Origin: Akkermansiaceae bacterium
GTDB lineage: Bacteria; Verrucomicrobiota; Verrucomicrobiia; Verrucomicrobiales; Akkermansiaceae
Reading direction: 5' to 3'
Assembly (NCBI GenBank): GCA_026421245.1
Contig: JAPKDJ010000026.1
Span: 1-51,540, forward strand
Length of the DNA stretch: 51,540 bases
Shown here: in pieces, positions 36,114 to 45,885 of the stretch
Layout: the number at the start of each line of letters is the position of its first letter
Numbering within the stretch: position 1 is the first letter of the stretch
Translations under genes and position numbers: made by a program
Notes under the pieces: generated by a model
Databases searched by the model: none
Told to the model about the DNA's origin: nothing
What the model saw: the letters and a program-made list of their open reading frames with translations, nothing else

Positions 36114-39100
36114 ATGAAAAAACTCCGCTGGGCTTGGACCCCAATTGTTGGAGCAGCCCTGATTACTCCCGGTGGCGGTGCCCCGATCACCTGGGATCCA
36201 GTCGCAGACACCGCTAGTCCTACCGTCATCATCACCGACGGTATCTTGGTCGAAGCGATCAACGGCAGCGCCGCCGCCGGAGTAGTCACGGCCAATGGAG
36301 TCAATTTTTCGCCCTCGGATTCACTGCTCCCAAATACTGCTGCCAGTGTCGCTCTGTCTGGCCAGGTCACCCTCGATCAAGGGCTCAATGAGCTTCTCAA
36401 CAACGTTGAGTTTGGAGGCGGGACGGCGACTTCCATCACTGTCGGAGGTGGCGCTTTGGTAACCGGGCAAAGCTATTCCATCCAGATTTTCTTCACCGAT
36501 TTACGAACCTGCTGCTCCGGACGCGTCATGACCTATGGCGACGGGGAAGGGAATGCCGTTGATGTCACGGCAGCAGGAGCTCCGGGAACTTTTGGCCAAT
36601 ACACCACTGGCGCTTTTATTGCCGATGGCCCCAGCCAAACCCTCAGCCTCACCGCGAATGGATTCGGCAACGTTCACATGAACGGATACCAAATCCGGAG
36701 TGCCTTTCCTCTGCCTGTCGTCAGTGAATTCACGGCAACCCCTTCCTTGCTCGCCAGTGGTGAATCCACCACCTTGGATTGGAAAATCACCGACGCCGAC
36801 AGCACTGAGATCGACAACGGTATTGGCATAGTCAATGCCACCTCCGGCAACCTCGTGGTGAGTCCCACTACCACGACGACATACACCCTCACCGCGACTA
36901 ATGGTGGCGGCTCGATCACCTCCGAAGTCACGGTTGGCGTCGATGTTCCCCTTCTTCCGCCTGTCCTCAACGAGTTTCTCGCAAGCAACGACAGCGACTT
37001 CGCCGATAAGGATGGCAACTTTGCGGACTGGATCGAAATCTACAACCCCAACGCTTTCTCCATCGCCCTCGATGGCTCCCATCTCACCAGCGACTCCGCC
37101 AATCTCACCGAATGGACTTTCCCGGCAGGCACTAACCTCAACGGGAATTCCTATCTCATCATTTTCGCCTCAGGAGCCAGCCGTGGTTTGCCTGAACTAC
37201 GCACCAACTTTAAGATCTCAGCGAGTGGGGGATACCTCGCTCTGATTGCTCCGGACGGCAGCACCGTGATTAACGAATTCGTCAATTATCCCTCTCAACG
37301 CACCGACATTTCATACGGGCCAGCCGGATACTTCTCCCCACCCACTCCCGGCGAAACCAACGGCGTGGCTTCTGGCGGCTTTGTTGATGACACCTCCTTC
37401 GATGTCGACCGTGGCTTTTACGACACCTCCTTCAGCGTCAACATTGTCACCACCACTCCGGGAGCCACTGTCGTTTACACCACCGACGGAACAGAGCCCA
37501 CGCTCTCAAACGGAACCGCTTCTCTCGATGGCGCGAGCGTTTTCATCAACAGCACCACGGTCCTACGGACCGCCGCTTTCAAAGCCGGACTCACCCCGAC
37601 CAATGTCGACACGCAGACTTACCTCTTCACCTCTGACATCATTCAACAATCGAACATGGATCCCGATGTTGTCAATGATCCCGCTTACAGTGGCGAGATC
37701 GCCTCCGCACTTCAGTCAGTGCGCACTCTTTCCATCGTCACTAACCCAGACAACCTCTATGACAATTCCATCGGCATCCTCGCCAACACCGGCGGTCGGG
37801 GCCTTTCCTGGGAGCGACCCGTGTCCATTGAGTTTATTGATCCAAGCGATCCCACTGCCTCTCTTCAAACCAACGCGGGTCTGCGGATGCACGGCAACGG
37901 TTCACGAGGCAGTCCTAAGAATTCACTTCGTCTTTTGTTCCGCGCCGATTACGGATCGAAGAAACTCAATTACCCTTTGTTTGGCGAAGACTTCGTCGCG
38001 CAGAAATTTAACACCATCGTCCTCCGTGCACAAGGTGCCAACAGCTGGACCAGCTCACGTTCCGAGGACCGCAAATCAACCACCTTCCTTCAGGATTCCT
38101 TCGCCAAAGACACCCAAGGCGCGATGGGGCAGCCCAACGCAGGATCGACCTTCGTTCATCTCTTCCTCAACGGGACCTATTGGGGACTCTATAATCCGAC
38201 CGAGCGTCCCGACGGCTCCTTCGGCGAAGATCATTTCGGCGGCGATGACACCGACTACGATGCCGTCAGTCGACGCTTCAGTGTTGAGGTCCAATCAGGC
38301 ACAAAAACTCATTGGGATGAGATGATCACCTTCTCGAACAACCTCCTCGATACTCAGGCGGAATACGAACAACTCGGTGACTACATCGATGTCGACAACC
38401 TCATCGACTACATGCTCGTTCACCAATTCATGCAAACGCGCGACGGCCCGGATGACTTCGGCCACAACAACATGCGCCTCGTTCGTCGCAACAATCCCGC
38501 TGGGCCATGGCAGGCCTACGCCTGGGACATGGAATACTCCATGATCGATACCACGGGCACCCGCGACTACTCCTACCCCTTCCCGATCTATTCCAGCTCC
38601 CGAAACAAAAATAACGACATCTCCGACAGCATCGCCTCGGTCTACATTCGCCTCAAAGACAACAACCCGGAATTTCGACTTCGCTACGCCGACCTCGCAT
38701 ACAAGCATCTCTTCAACGGCGGTGCCCTCACTCCTGCCAATGCCACCGCTCGCTTCGAAACCCGTGCTCAGGAAATCGAAAGTGCTGTCATCGGCGAGTC
38801 TGCCCGCTGGGGAGATCAACGCCGCTCCGCTCCATACACTCGCGATGGCGAGTGGACCACTGAACGCAATCGTATCATCACCGAATTCTTCCCCGCTCGC
38901 CCCAATCATGTCATTTCTCAACTTCGCTCCCACGGTCTCTATCCCAGCATCGATCCCCCTGAATTTTCGCAGCACGGCGGAGAAGTTGCACCCGGATTTG
39001 ACCTAGACCTCAGCTCCGTAACAGGCACCATTTACTACACCACCGACGGGACCGACCCACGCGAAGCCTGGACCGACATGCCACTCGGCACCGCCTACTC

Positions 39101-40016
39101 GACTCCCCTCGAACTCACTCACTCACTCGCTGTTAAAGCCCGCACGCTGAATGCCGGTGAATGGTCGGCTCTTACCGAAGCCCCCTTCATCGTTGGGACT
39201 CCTGCAAGTTCGGTAAACCTCATCGTCTCCGAATTAAACTACCATCCACCTAACGGACAGGAAGGCCGGGAGTTCATCGAGCTTCTGAACATCTCGAATG
39301 AAACCATCGACCTCGGCGGTGCTTCGTTTTCTGCAGGAATTGAATTCACCTTCGCCCAAAACACCACTCTTCCAGTAGGTGGGCGGGTCATGATCGTTAA
39401 AGACTCCGCGGCATTCACTCCCGGTGAACAAACCGACATTGCGGGAATTTTCCAAAACATCACCGGGCTCGACAACGGCGGCGAACGAATTTCCCTCGAA
39501 GATTATCTCGGAGAAACGATTTTCGACTGCTCCTACCTCGACGACAGCCCTTGGACTACTTTCCCCGACGGCGGCGGACCCAGCCTCACTCTGATCGGTC
39601 CTGCAGATGCCCCCAACCTCTCCGATCCGTCCAACTGGCGCCCCAGCGCCTTCCCCGGAGGGTCTCCTGGGAGGAGTGATACGTCCACCTTTTCTGGTGA
39701 TCCATTGGCTGATGACAACGGAAACGGTATTTCCAACCTTGTTGAATATGTCGCCGGCTCCGACCTTACTCTGGGGGAGGTGAAGCCTGGGGAGGACACA
39801 TTTTCCACGATCTCATTCAGCCAGAAGCTCGGGGCGGACGACGTATTAATTGTCGTGGAAAGCTCAAGTGATCTGAACACTTGGAGTTCCTCTCCTTTCC
39901 GAAGTTTCGCAAGCTACCATGGTGATGGCACGAGCTTTGTCACTTGGCGCGCGCGGTCACCAATCGGAGGTTCCTCGCTGCGGCAATTTCTCCGTCTCCG
40001 GGTCACCAAACGGTAG
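36114..40016 (+). CDS. giant secreted lamin-tail/CotH-domain protein
   Basis: A protein of about 1300 residues; the ATG at 36114 gives MKKLRWAWTPIVGAALITPG as leader. Order of parts: an N-terminal carbohydrate-binding-like domain (to ~205), an Ig-like domain (~210-285, FTATPSLLASGESTTLDWKI), a lamin-tail domain (~290-420, PVLNEFLASNDSDFADKDGN), a chitobiase-like beta domain with YTTDGTEPT, a CotH region (~535-800, PWQAYAWDMEYSM), a second YTTDGTDPR domain, a second lamin-tail domain (ELNYHPPNGQEGREFIELLN) and a C-terminal VVESSSDLNTW...FLRLRV tail. It shares this design with the gene at 617-6286 but lacks the NWRYNE modules. Likely surface or matrix protein. Confidence 0.85.
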   Translation: MKKLRWAWTPIVGAALITPGGGAPITWDPVADTASPTVIITDGILVEAINGSAAAGVVTANGVNFSPSDSLLPNTAASVALSGQVTLDQGLNELLNNVEFGGGTATSITVGGGALVTGQSYSIQIFFTDLRTCCSGRVMTYGDGEGNAVDVTAAGAPGTFGQYTTGAFIADGPSQTLSLTANGFGNVHMNGYQIRSAFPLPVVSEFTATPSLLASGESTTLDWKITDADSTEIDNGIGIVNATSGNLVVSPTTTTTYTLTATNGGGSITSEVTVGVDVPLLPPVLNEFLASNDSDFADKDGNFADWIEIYNPNAFSIALDGSHLTSDSANLTEWTFPAGTNLNGNSYLIIFASGASRGLPELRTNFKISASGGYLALIAPDGSTVINEFVNYPSQRTDISYGPAGYFSPPTPGETNGVASGGFVDDTSFDVDRGFYDTSFSVNIVTTTPGATVVYTTDGTEPTLSNGTASLDGASVFINSTTVLRTAAFKAGLTPTNVDTQTYLFTSDIIQQSNMDPDVVNDPAYSGEIASALQSVRTLSIVTNPDNLYDNSIGILANTGGRGLSWERPVSIEFIDPSDPTASLQTNAGLRMHGNGSRGSPKNSLRLLFRADYGSKKLNYPLFGEDFVAQKFNTIVLRAQGANSWTSSRSEDRKSTTFLQDSFAKDTQGAMGQPNAGSTFVHLFLNGTYWGLYNPTERPDGSFGEDHFGGDDTDYDAVSRRFSVEVQSGTKTHWDEMITFSNNLLDTQAEYEQLGDYIDVDNLIDYMLVHQFMQTRDGPDDFGHNNMRLVRRNNPAGPWQAYAWDMEYSMIDTTGTRDYSYPFPIYSSSRNKNNDISDSIASVYIRLKDNNPEFRLRYADLAYKHLFNGGALTPANATARFETRAQEIESAVIGESARWGDQRRSAPYTRDGEWTTERNRIITEFFPARPNHVISQLRSHGLYPSIDPPEFSQHGGEVAPGFDLDLSSVTGTIYYTTDGTDPREAWTDMPLGTAYSTPLELTHSLAVKARTLNAGEWSALTEAPFIVGTPASSVNLIVSELNYHPPNGQEGREFIELLNISNETIDLGGASFSAGIEFTFAQNTTLPVGGRVMIVKDSAAFTPGEQTDIAGIFQNITGLDNGGERISLEDYLGETIFDCSYLDDSPWTTFPDGGGPSLTLIGPADAPNLSDPSNWRPSAFPGGSPGRSDTSTFSGDPLADDNGNGISNLVEYVAGSDLTLGEVKPGEDTFSTISFSQKLGADDVLIVVESSSDLNTWSSSPFRSFASYHGDGTSFVTWRARSPIGGSSLRQFLRLRVTKR

Positions 40017-40302
40017 TCAAGCAATCGGTCTTGGTCACTCCCGCCAGCGACAGAGCGAACCATTAAGACTCCTCCGTTTTATAAACGGTATTGTGGAATT
40101 CGCCGCTTCGCAGGTCTTTCTGAAGTGGACCCGCAAAACGGAGCCAGAGGTTTGTTGATCTTGGATTCAAACCAACCAGTGCACTTCCGGTTAGAATCCC
40201 CCCAAAAGATAAAAACTTTCTGAGGCTTCGGCCAAAATGCCGCCACACAGAATACTAAAGAGGAAAACCGAAGCCCTGCTCAAAGGAGGACCGAAAATAA
40301 TA

Positions 40303-40355
40303 ATTCGATATTATGGCAATAGATTCTTGGGGCGGGGGGCGTATTGATATCGAAT
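40303..40355. promoter_or_regulatory. inverted repeat upstream of oxidoreductase gene
   Basis: Perfect 9-bp arms, ATTCGATAT and ATATCGAAT, separated by 35 bp with a G-rich run inside, end 18 bp before the oxidoreductase start codon. The position suits a repressor site or leader structure. The rest of 40017-40372 shows nothing recognisable. Confidence 0.4.
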
Positions 40356-40372
40356 AACACACCAATCACGTC

Positions 40373-41794
40373 ATGAATCATTCAGAAGTTTCGACCTCCA
40401 AAACATCGCGCCGTAAGTTCCTCACCGGTTCCGCGGCTTCCGCCTTTGGCTTCACCTTTATCCCAGCCTATCTCACCAGCGCCCGCGCTCAAAACAATCC
40501 CAAACGTCCCCCAAGCCAGCGCTTGAACCTCGGCTGCATCGGGGCAGGGGGGAGGGGAGCTTCGGTGATCTCCGGTCTTTGCAATAAGGGCCATGCCACT
40601 CCGGTTGCTCTGTGCGATGTCGATCACAATCGCGCCTCCAAGATGCTCAAGACCTATCCCGATGCCAAACGCTTCCACGACTTCCGGGAGATGTTCGACA
40701 AAATGTCCGGGGATATTGATGCCGTCTCTGTGGGGACTCCGGATCATACGCATTTCGCGGCCGCTGTTCAGGCGATGTCTCTCGGAAAGCACGTCTACGT
40801 CGAAAAACCCCTGACCCACACCTTCGAGGAAGCCGCAATTCTCATGCGTGCCGAGAAGAAGTTCAAAGTGGTCACCCAGATGGGAAACCAAGGGCACACT
40901 TCCGGAGGCTCGGAACAATTCAAACGCATGCTCGCCGGCGGAGTTGCCGATGATGTTGTCAAAATTGAAGCATGGAAGAGCGCGGGTCTCTGGTTCATGG
41001 ATGCTCAGAAACGGATCAAGGGATTTCCCAAATCCCAGCCAATTCCCGAATCGCTCAAAACCTGGGACCTCTGGTGTGGTCCCCGTGAAGTGAAGGATTT
41101 TAACAGCCTTTTCCATCCATTCGATTGGCGTGGCTTCCATCTCTACGGCGGAGGAATGTTTGGCGACTGGGGCTGCCACATCATCGACTTTATCCACCAT
41201 TATCTCGAGCTGGGCTTCCCCACCAAAATCTCTCCCAAAGCTCTCGCCGACTACAATCAGGTGAGCTTTCCCTTGAGCTCTCATATCGAGTTTGACTTCC
41301 CCGGCCGCGGCGAAAAAAAGCCTCCCGTCCACATGATTTGGAAAGCCGGTGGAGACTACGCCTCGCAAGTAGATTCGAAATACCTCGACCCAAATTCAAA
41401 GAAGGGCCCCAAGCTCGGCGGCGCCGGCACTCTCCTTCACCGAAAGCAGGAAGACTACCTCGTCCACCGCAATTCCCACTCCAGCCCGTCGAAATTAATC
41501 TCCCCGAAGAAGCGCAACGACTTGAAGGCCGCCCTAGATACTTCGGGGCCCAAATTCGATCACATGGAGAGCTTCGTCCAAGCCTGCTTGGGGAATGGAA
41601 AGACCGAATCGCCCTTCAGCGTCAGCGGAGCGCTGACCCAAGTTCTTAATCTTGGTATGATTGCGGAGTATCTCAATGTGGATCTTCAATTTGATCCCAA
41701 GACCAAGAAATTTATTGGCAGCGAACAAGCCAATGCCCTTCTGGCCGGCCCCGCACCCAGAAAGGAATGGGCGGATCACTACAAACTCGCTTAG
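40373..41794 (+). CDS. Tat-exported Gfo/Idh/MocA oxidoreductase
   Basis: A 473-residue protein with a twin-arginine leader, TSRRKFLTGSAASAFGFTFI (RR at 13-14), cleaved near ARA-QN. The Rossmann fold is shown by NLGCIGAGGRGASV, and the Gfo/Idh signature by VYVEKPLTH (Lys145, the likely catalytic lysine). The C-terminal part has the extended insertions of the planctomycete/verrucomicrobial group (GDWGCHIIDFIHHYLELG). Such proteins are exported folded with NAD(P) bound and act on sugars. The start follows the inverted repeat; a truncated signal-peptide ORF lies just downstream. Confidence 0.88.
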   Translation: MNHSEVSTSKTSRRKFLTGSAASAFGFTFIPAYLTSARAQNNPKRPPSQRLNLGCIGAGGRGASVISGLCNKGHATPVALCDVDHNRASKMLKTYPDAKRFHDFREMFDKMSGDIDAVSVGTPDHTHFAAAVQAMSLGKHVYVEKPLTHTFEEAAILMRAEKKFKVVTQMGNQGHTSGGSEQFKRMLAGGVADDVVKIEAWKSAGLWFMDAQKRIKGFPKSQPIPESLKTWDLWCGPREVKDFNSLFHPFDWRGFHLYGGGMFGDWGCHIIDFIHHYLELGFPTKISPKALADYNQVSFPLSSHIEFDFPGRGEKKPPVHMIWKAGGDYASQVDSKYLDPNSKKGPKLGGAGTLLHRKQEDYLVHRNSHSSPSKLISPKKRNDLKAALDTSGPKFDHMESFVQACLGNGKTESPFSVSGALTQVLNLGMIAEYLNVDLQFDPKTKKFIGSEQANALLAGPAPRKEWADHYKLA

Positions 41795-41803
41795 CTGCTT
41801 GCC

Positions 41804-41872
41804 ATGAAATCCCTCCTCGTCCTTGCTTCCTTAATGATCTCCATTACCGCGCCGGGTGCCAGTCGCAGCTGA
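41804..41872 (+). pseudogene. orphan signal-peptide remnant
   Basis: Ten bases after the oxidoreductase stop, an ATG opens MKSLLVLASLMISITAPGAS, a textbook signal peptide, which ends two codons later at TGA. Nothing downstream continues it in any frame that I recognise. It looks like the 5' end of a lost secreted protein gene that was the second gene of this operon. The following 41873-42052 shows nothing clear. Confidence 0.5.
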
Positions 41873-42052
41873 CCACTCATCCTGAGAAGCGACTATCCAC
41901 GATTCCTCAGGAGGGAATAGCTTTTGCGTTGTTAGCGTAACCGTTGACAACGGTTTTGGTGGCCAGGGGTCCCGAATGTCTTTGCCATCAAGGCCCCGCA
42001 CTTTCATCCGGACTGGGAGCATCGAGCAGGTGATTTTTGATCATTCTTGCTC

Positions 42053-43402
42053 CTACTGATTCTGCGAGAGGCCTGCTGAGGGTTCATTGCTGACATCTCC
42101 ATGCAGGGCGCAAGAGGCGATCAGGTTTCCGCTTCCTTTTCCTTTGAATCGAATCGCGGCTTCCGCTCGTGGTGTTTCGCGGGTGTCGGCAATTGTGCAG
42201 CCGGTCACGAGAACATCACTGCAATTGAGGGCATCGATTCCGTAGGGAACGCCATCGCTGAAGGTGCAGCCAGTCACCGTGATGCGTTGACAGTGTTCAA
42301 GTTCCAAAAGCGAGGCTCCGCTTTTTTGACCCTCCAGGGCTTCGTCGTGGAAGGTGCAGCCGGAAATCGTGCAGTCCTGGCTATCGATCAGGCGAACACC
42401 GGTCCCTGCTTTTTCGGTGTGGCGGCGGAAGTTGTTGCTGCCGATGGTCATCAATCGTGAATCTTCGATCAGGAGATTTCGATGGGAACAGGAATAGATT
42501 GAGTTGCCAGTTAGTGAGACTCCGTAACAGCCGCTCAAATGAACATTAGTCTCCTGAGAGCCGATAATATTTCCGGTGATGGTGATCAGGCCGGGTGGTC
42601 GCGAGCTGTTGCGCTTTTCCATGATCCGGATGTTCCGGCCCTCTTTGGAATTTGTCGCCTGAATCGTATTGGAGACGATGGTGATTTCATTGACACTCGC
42701 TCCCTCCGCGGTGGTGTCGATCCAGATTTCGGCAGTCGGCTCATTGGGAAGCTCCGGGAAGGAACGCGGGGTATTATTGTATTCAATGTCGTTCCCGGTA
42801 ATTTGGAGGTTTCTAATTTCTGATCGTTCGATTCGGATCCCGCCCAGCCGATTGTAGCTTATGTGTGAGTTTGCGATGTTCACCTGATGAAGATTGAGGT
42901 CCTCCATGAAAATCCCGACTCCACGGTTGTGATAGATGTGACAGTTCACGATTTGAATGTTGCGATTGCGCTTCACGAGGTGAATGCCATGCCTGACGTG
43001 CCGAATCATGACGCCCTCAAAGATGGCCTGCATGGTCCCTGTTAGCTCGAATCCATCGGCTTCCTTGTGGCCCCCTTCGATTGCGATATCCCGGACCGTG
43101 GGCATTCTCTCTGAATGCCAGGTTGCCGGTTTTACGGATCCTGGATCCCCGGTTCCGCCGTGGTTCCCTAATAATCTGAAGGCGGGCCCAGGGCCGTCCA
43201 TAACGATCGTTGCGGTGCCTATTGATCCGGAAATGCCGAGGGGACCTAATTCTTTGAGAGGAATTTCAAGTGGCCTGATGATCCGGTAGGTTCCCTTCGG
43301 AAAGACCAACATGCCATCACCATCATTGATGGCGTGCTGAATCGACTCGGTGTCGTCGGTCTGTCCATCGCCGGTAGCTCCAAAGTTTTTGACGTTACTC
43401 AT
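42053..43402 (-). CDS. right-handed parallel beta-helix protein
   Basis: A 449-residue protein. It begins VKNFGATGDGQTDDTESIQH, the pectate-lyase-superfamily N-terminal signature. Many short turns of a parallel beta-helix follow (GIHLVKRNRNIQIVNCHIYH, GNDIEYNN, GNIIGSQETNVHLSGC, GCTFHDEALEG). There is no signal peptide, which is unusual for a polysaccharide-degrading helix. It could be exported by another route, be a carbohydrate epimerase/lyase, or be phage-derived. The catalytic residues cannot be placed. It reads away from a decayed cytochrome gene. Confidence 0.78.
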   Translation of the reverse strand: MSNVKNFGATGDGQTDDTESIQHAINDGDGMLVFPKGTYRIIRPLEIPLKELGPLGISGSIGTATIVMDGPGPAFRLLGNHGGTGDPGSVKPATWHSERMPTVRDIAIEGGHKEADGFELTGTMQAIFEGVMIRHVRHGIHLVKRNRNIQIVNCHIYHNRGVGIFMEDLNLHQVNIANSHISYNRLGGIRIERSEIRNLQITGNDIEYNNTPRSFPELPNEPTAEIWIDTTAEGASVNEITIVSNTIQATNSKEGRNIRIMEKRNSSRPPGLITITGNIIGSQETNVHLSGCYGVSLTGNSIYSCSHRNLLIEDSRLMTIGSNNFRRHTEKAGTGVRLIDSQDCTISGCTFHDEALEGQKSGASLLELEHCQRITVTGCTFSDGVPYGIDALNCSDVLVTGCTIADTRETPRAEAAIRFKGKGSGNLIASCALHGDVSNEPSAGLSQNQ

Positions 43403-43519
43403 GAGAAGATGCTAGTGAAGGATTACTCGAAAGGGAAACAGATCTTCCTTTTTGGATGGCCACGGCATTCAAGACACCAAGCGGTGTAAACGCTACTTTC
43501 GCCATCACTTCCCCCTCGA

Positions 43520-43540
43520 TGCTAGTATGCCTAGCATACT
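43520..43540. promoter_or_regulatory. overlapping palindromes near helix-gene promoter
   Basis: TGCTAG-TATGC-CTAGCA and AGTATGC-CTA-GCATACT overlap here, between the beta-helix gene's start (minus strand, 43402) and the cytochrome remnant. This could be an operator or the terminator of the old cytochrome gene. No T-run follows. Confidence 0.4.
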
Positions 43541-43544
43541 TTGC

Positions 43545-43800
43545 TTAGCCACTTCGCCTGCTTTCGGCTTTGAGAAAGTCTCTCATCTCACCTTCCTTTT
43601 CTCGCATAAAAACGATTAAAGCCCGGATGTGTTCATCACTCAGAGTTTCTTTGTAAGGGACCATTCCAATCCACCTTCAAACTTTGCTCCGTGACAGCTG
43701 GCGCAGAGATTTTCATAAAGTTTTCCGACCTCCATAGTAGAAAAGTCAGGGTGCTTGTCCTGCCCGAAGAGAGGAAGTGAAAGGAAACATTTCCTCGAAA
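43545..43800 (-). pseudogene. cytochrome c domain remnant (internal deletion)
   Basis: Minus strand: a leader-like FLSLPLFGQDKHPDF is followed by MEVGKLYENLCASCHGAKFE with an intact CASCH haem motif. The frame then breaks, and another frame continues MVPYKETLSDEHIRALIVFM then REKEGEMRDFLKAESRRSG and TAA. This is the N-terminal and C-terminal part of a cytochrome c of the type joined to PQQ-dependent sugar dehydrogenases. The middle is deleted out of frame. It lies just downstream of the TonB-dependent receptor on the same strand. Confidence 0.65.
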
Positions 43801-43803
43801 AAA

Positions 43804-45837
43804 TCAGAACTTCCATTCAGCAGTGAGCCAAAAGGCACGGGGCTGCCCAACCGAGACCAAACCATTATTACTACTCCCGCTGATGATCTCGGCATCGAAG
43901 AGGTTTTCGACTCTGGCTCCGAGTCTCAGTTCATCAGTGGCTTGCCAGGATGCGGACATGCGTGAAGACCAAAACTCCGGAAGCCTCCTTTCCCCCAGAA
44001 GATCATCATAGGCCGAACTCTGATAATCGACCTCCAACGAGAACCGCCAGTCCTGACCAGGGTGGTAATGCGCGGCGAGATTCATCGCAAAGACCGGCGA
44101 CTGGGGGAAGCTCTCGTCCTCTAACAGCGGCTGTCCTGGTGAGTAGTCAAAGCGAGTGTTGGACCAAAGCCCCTTGCTGGAGAGAGTGACAGAATCAGCG
44201 ATCGCCCAATCAAAGTAACCATCAACTCCGTAGACTCGTGACCGATCCACATTCCGCCGCTGGCTGCCGCTGCCACCTGCCGGAAGCGAACCAAAGAGAG
44301 TCGAAATTTCGTCCGGGTCGGTAATCGGGACGTTGGCAATGGCATCGTCGATCCAGTAGTGAAAGCCCCCGAATCTGAAGGAAAAAGAATCTGACAAACC
44401 ATACGCCAGCCCTGATTCCAGAAAATGATAGCGCTCCGGCTTAAGGGAAGGATTGGCCTCGGTGATATCTCCGCGGACCCGGTAAGGTCGGTGCAATTCA
44501 TTGAGCGTTGGTAACCGGTAGCTGCTTCCGACGGCGAGATCAAATAGCCACTCGTCGGAGAGGTCCTGTTCCCAACGTAGCGAAAAAGTCGGCTCCCAGT
44601 CATCTCGATCGCTGGAAGAATCACCGCGCAGCAGGTTCCCGCTGCTCAATGAGGTCTCACGGCGAAGCCCGTCGCTCAACTCCCAATGATCGAGACGGAG
44701 GCTGGCGTCGATGCGCGAAGTCGGAGAGATCTCGTGCTTCACGGTTGCAAATGCCCCTGCGACATCCTGCTCTCCTCCGGCCCTCCTCCGGCGAAACGTT
44801 CCCGCGTTTTCATGGGTCTCACCGCTGAGCAGACGGAAATCAAAGCCGCCCAGGATTTGTAATTGATCGGAAGCCTCCCAGTCGAGAGTGAGTCCGCCAC
44901 CGAAACCGCTACCGGGGACATCGAATTGATCGAGCGCGAGACGCTCACTTGAGCGATCTGGCGCAGCGGCGGAAAACACCGAAGTGAACTGGCGGTCTTG
45001 GTAGAAAAGGAGAGCCTGCCAACTTAGATCACGATGCTCGCCGAGGATTCTGAGACTATAATCAAAAGCCTCGGTCGAATTTCCAGTAAGAGTGGTGCCA
45101 TTCCCCCTCTCCTCATCAAACCATGAGAGGTGGGATTGAATCTCGAGGTTGTCATTGAGTGACCATTCGGACTGAAGAAAGGCTCCCCTTGTTTCCAGAT
45201 TGGCCCTTCGATCGATCTCACCGCGCTGGGTTTCTTTGAGAAGGAAGGAGCCATCACTTTGGCTGCCGTGAGCACCGACCCGGAAACGCCACCGTTCATC
45301 ATCGGAGACGAGATCCTGAAAAAAGCTTCCAGCCAGATAACCCTGACTCCCTCCGGAGAGGATCAAGCCACCCTGCCCGTCTTTGATCGTTTTACTGGTG
45401 AGCTGGACGCTTCCTCCGACGCTGAGATTCCCCCAGATACTGGACTGTGATGAAGATGAAAGTCTGACCCTGCCCAGTAAGGCCGGATCATAGCGTGCCC
45501 AGTTCACCCACCCGCCGAATGGATCATTCTGCGGAATTCCATCGAGAAGGACGAGGCTGCGAGCGGCCGCTGTCGCCCCGATGTTCCGAAGACTCACTCC
45601 TGACGAGGTGGGATTTCCAAAAAGCGCGCTCTGACGACGGTAGAGGGAAAATGAGGGGGCGGTGGCGAGGAGCGCATCGATGGTCTGCGGAGCGAACTGC
45701 TGGATCTCGAAATCGTCCCAAGCGGTCTCATTGGGAAGGATTTCACGGGTCCGCTCACCGATGACGACCATGGGTTCGAGAGTCTCCTGCGAGAGTGTGA
45801 GGCTGGTCGCGCTGAGAGTCAGGAAAAGGAAACGCAT
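43804..45837 (-). CDS. TonB-dependent outer-membrane receptor
   Basis: A 677-residue protein with signal peptide MRFLFLTLSATSLTLS, a TonB-box-like ETLEPMVVIGER, a plug domain (DDFEIQQFAPQTIDALLATA, GVSLRNIGATAAARSLVLLD GIPQNDPFGG) and a 22-strand-type barrel ending in phenylalanine (FWLTAEWKF). SSYRLPTLNELHRPYRVRG and SLKPERYHFLESG are typical barrel motifs. It resembles BtuB/vitamin-B12-type receptors in size, but the ligand is unknown. I see no cobalamin-riboswitch box upstream. It needs TonB-ExbB-ExbD, as encoded at 17521-19297. Confidence 0.88.
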   Translation of the reverse strand: MRFLFLTLSATSLTLSQETLEPMVVIGERTREILPNETAWDDFEIQQFAPQTIDALLATAPSFSLYRRQSALFGNPTSSGVSLRNIGATAAARSLVLLDGIPQNDPFGGWVNWARYDPALLGRVRLSSSSQSSIWGNLSVGGSVQLTSKTIKDGQGGLILSGGSQGYLAGSFFQDLVSDDERWRFRVGAHGSQSDGSFLLKETQRGEIDRRANLETRGAFLQSEWSLNDNLEIQSHLSWFDEERGNGTTLTGNSTEAFDYSLRILGEHRDLSWQALLFYQDRQFTSVFSAAAPDRSSERLALDQFDVPGSGFGGGLTLDWEASDQLQILGGFDFRLLSGETHENAGTFRRRRAGGEQDVAGAFATVKHEISPTSRIDASLRLDHWELSDGLRRETSLSSGNLLRGDSSSDRDDWEPTFSLRWEQDLSDEWLFDLAVGSSYRLPTLNELHRPYRVRGDITEANPSLKPERYHFLESGLAYGLSDSFSFRFGGFHYWIDDAIANVPITDPDEISTLFGSLPAGGSGSQRRNVDRSRVYGVDGYFDWAIADSVTLSSKGLWSNTRFDYSPGQPLLEDESFPQSPVFAMNLAAHYHPGQDWRFSLEVDYQSSAYDDLLGERRLPEFWSSRMSASWQATDELRLGARVENLFDAEIISGSSNNGLVSVGQPRAFWLTAEWKF

Positions 45838-45885
45838 GGGAGGGAAAATAAAGCGGGTTTCTTGAGGGAGGTAATTCCTGATCCG

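Noticed and set aside
40382..41368. 328-codon minus-strand frame opposite the Gfo/Idh oxidoreductase
   Set aside because: The plus-strand gene has a Tat leader, Rossmann motif and EKP motif; the antisense product has none.
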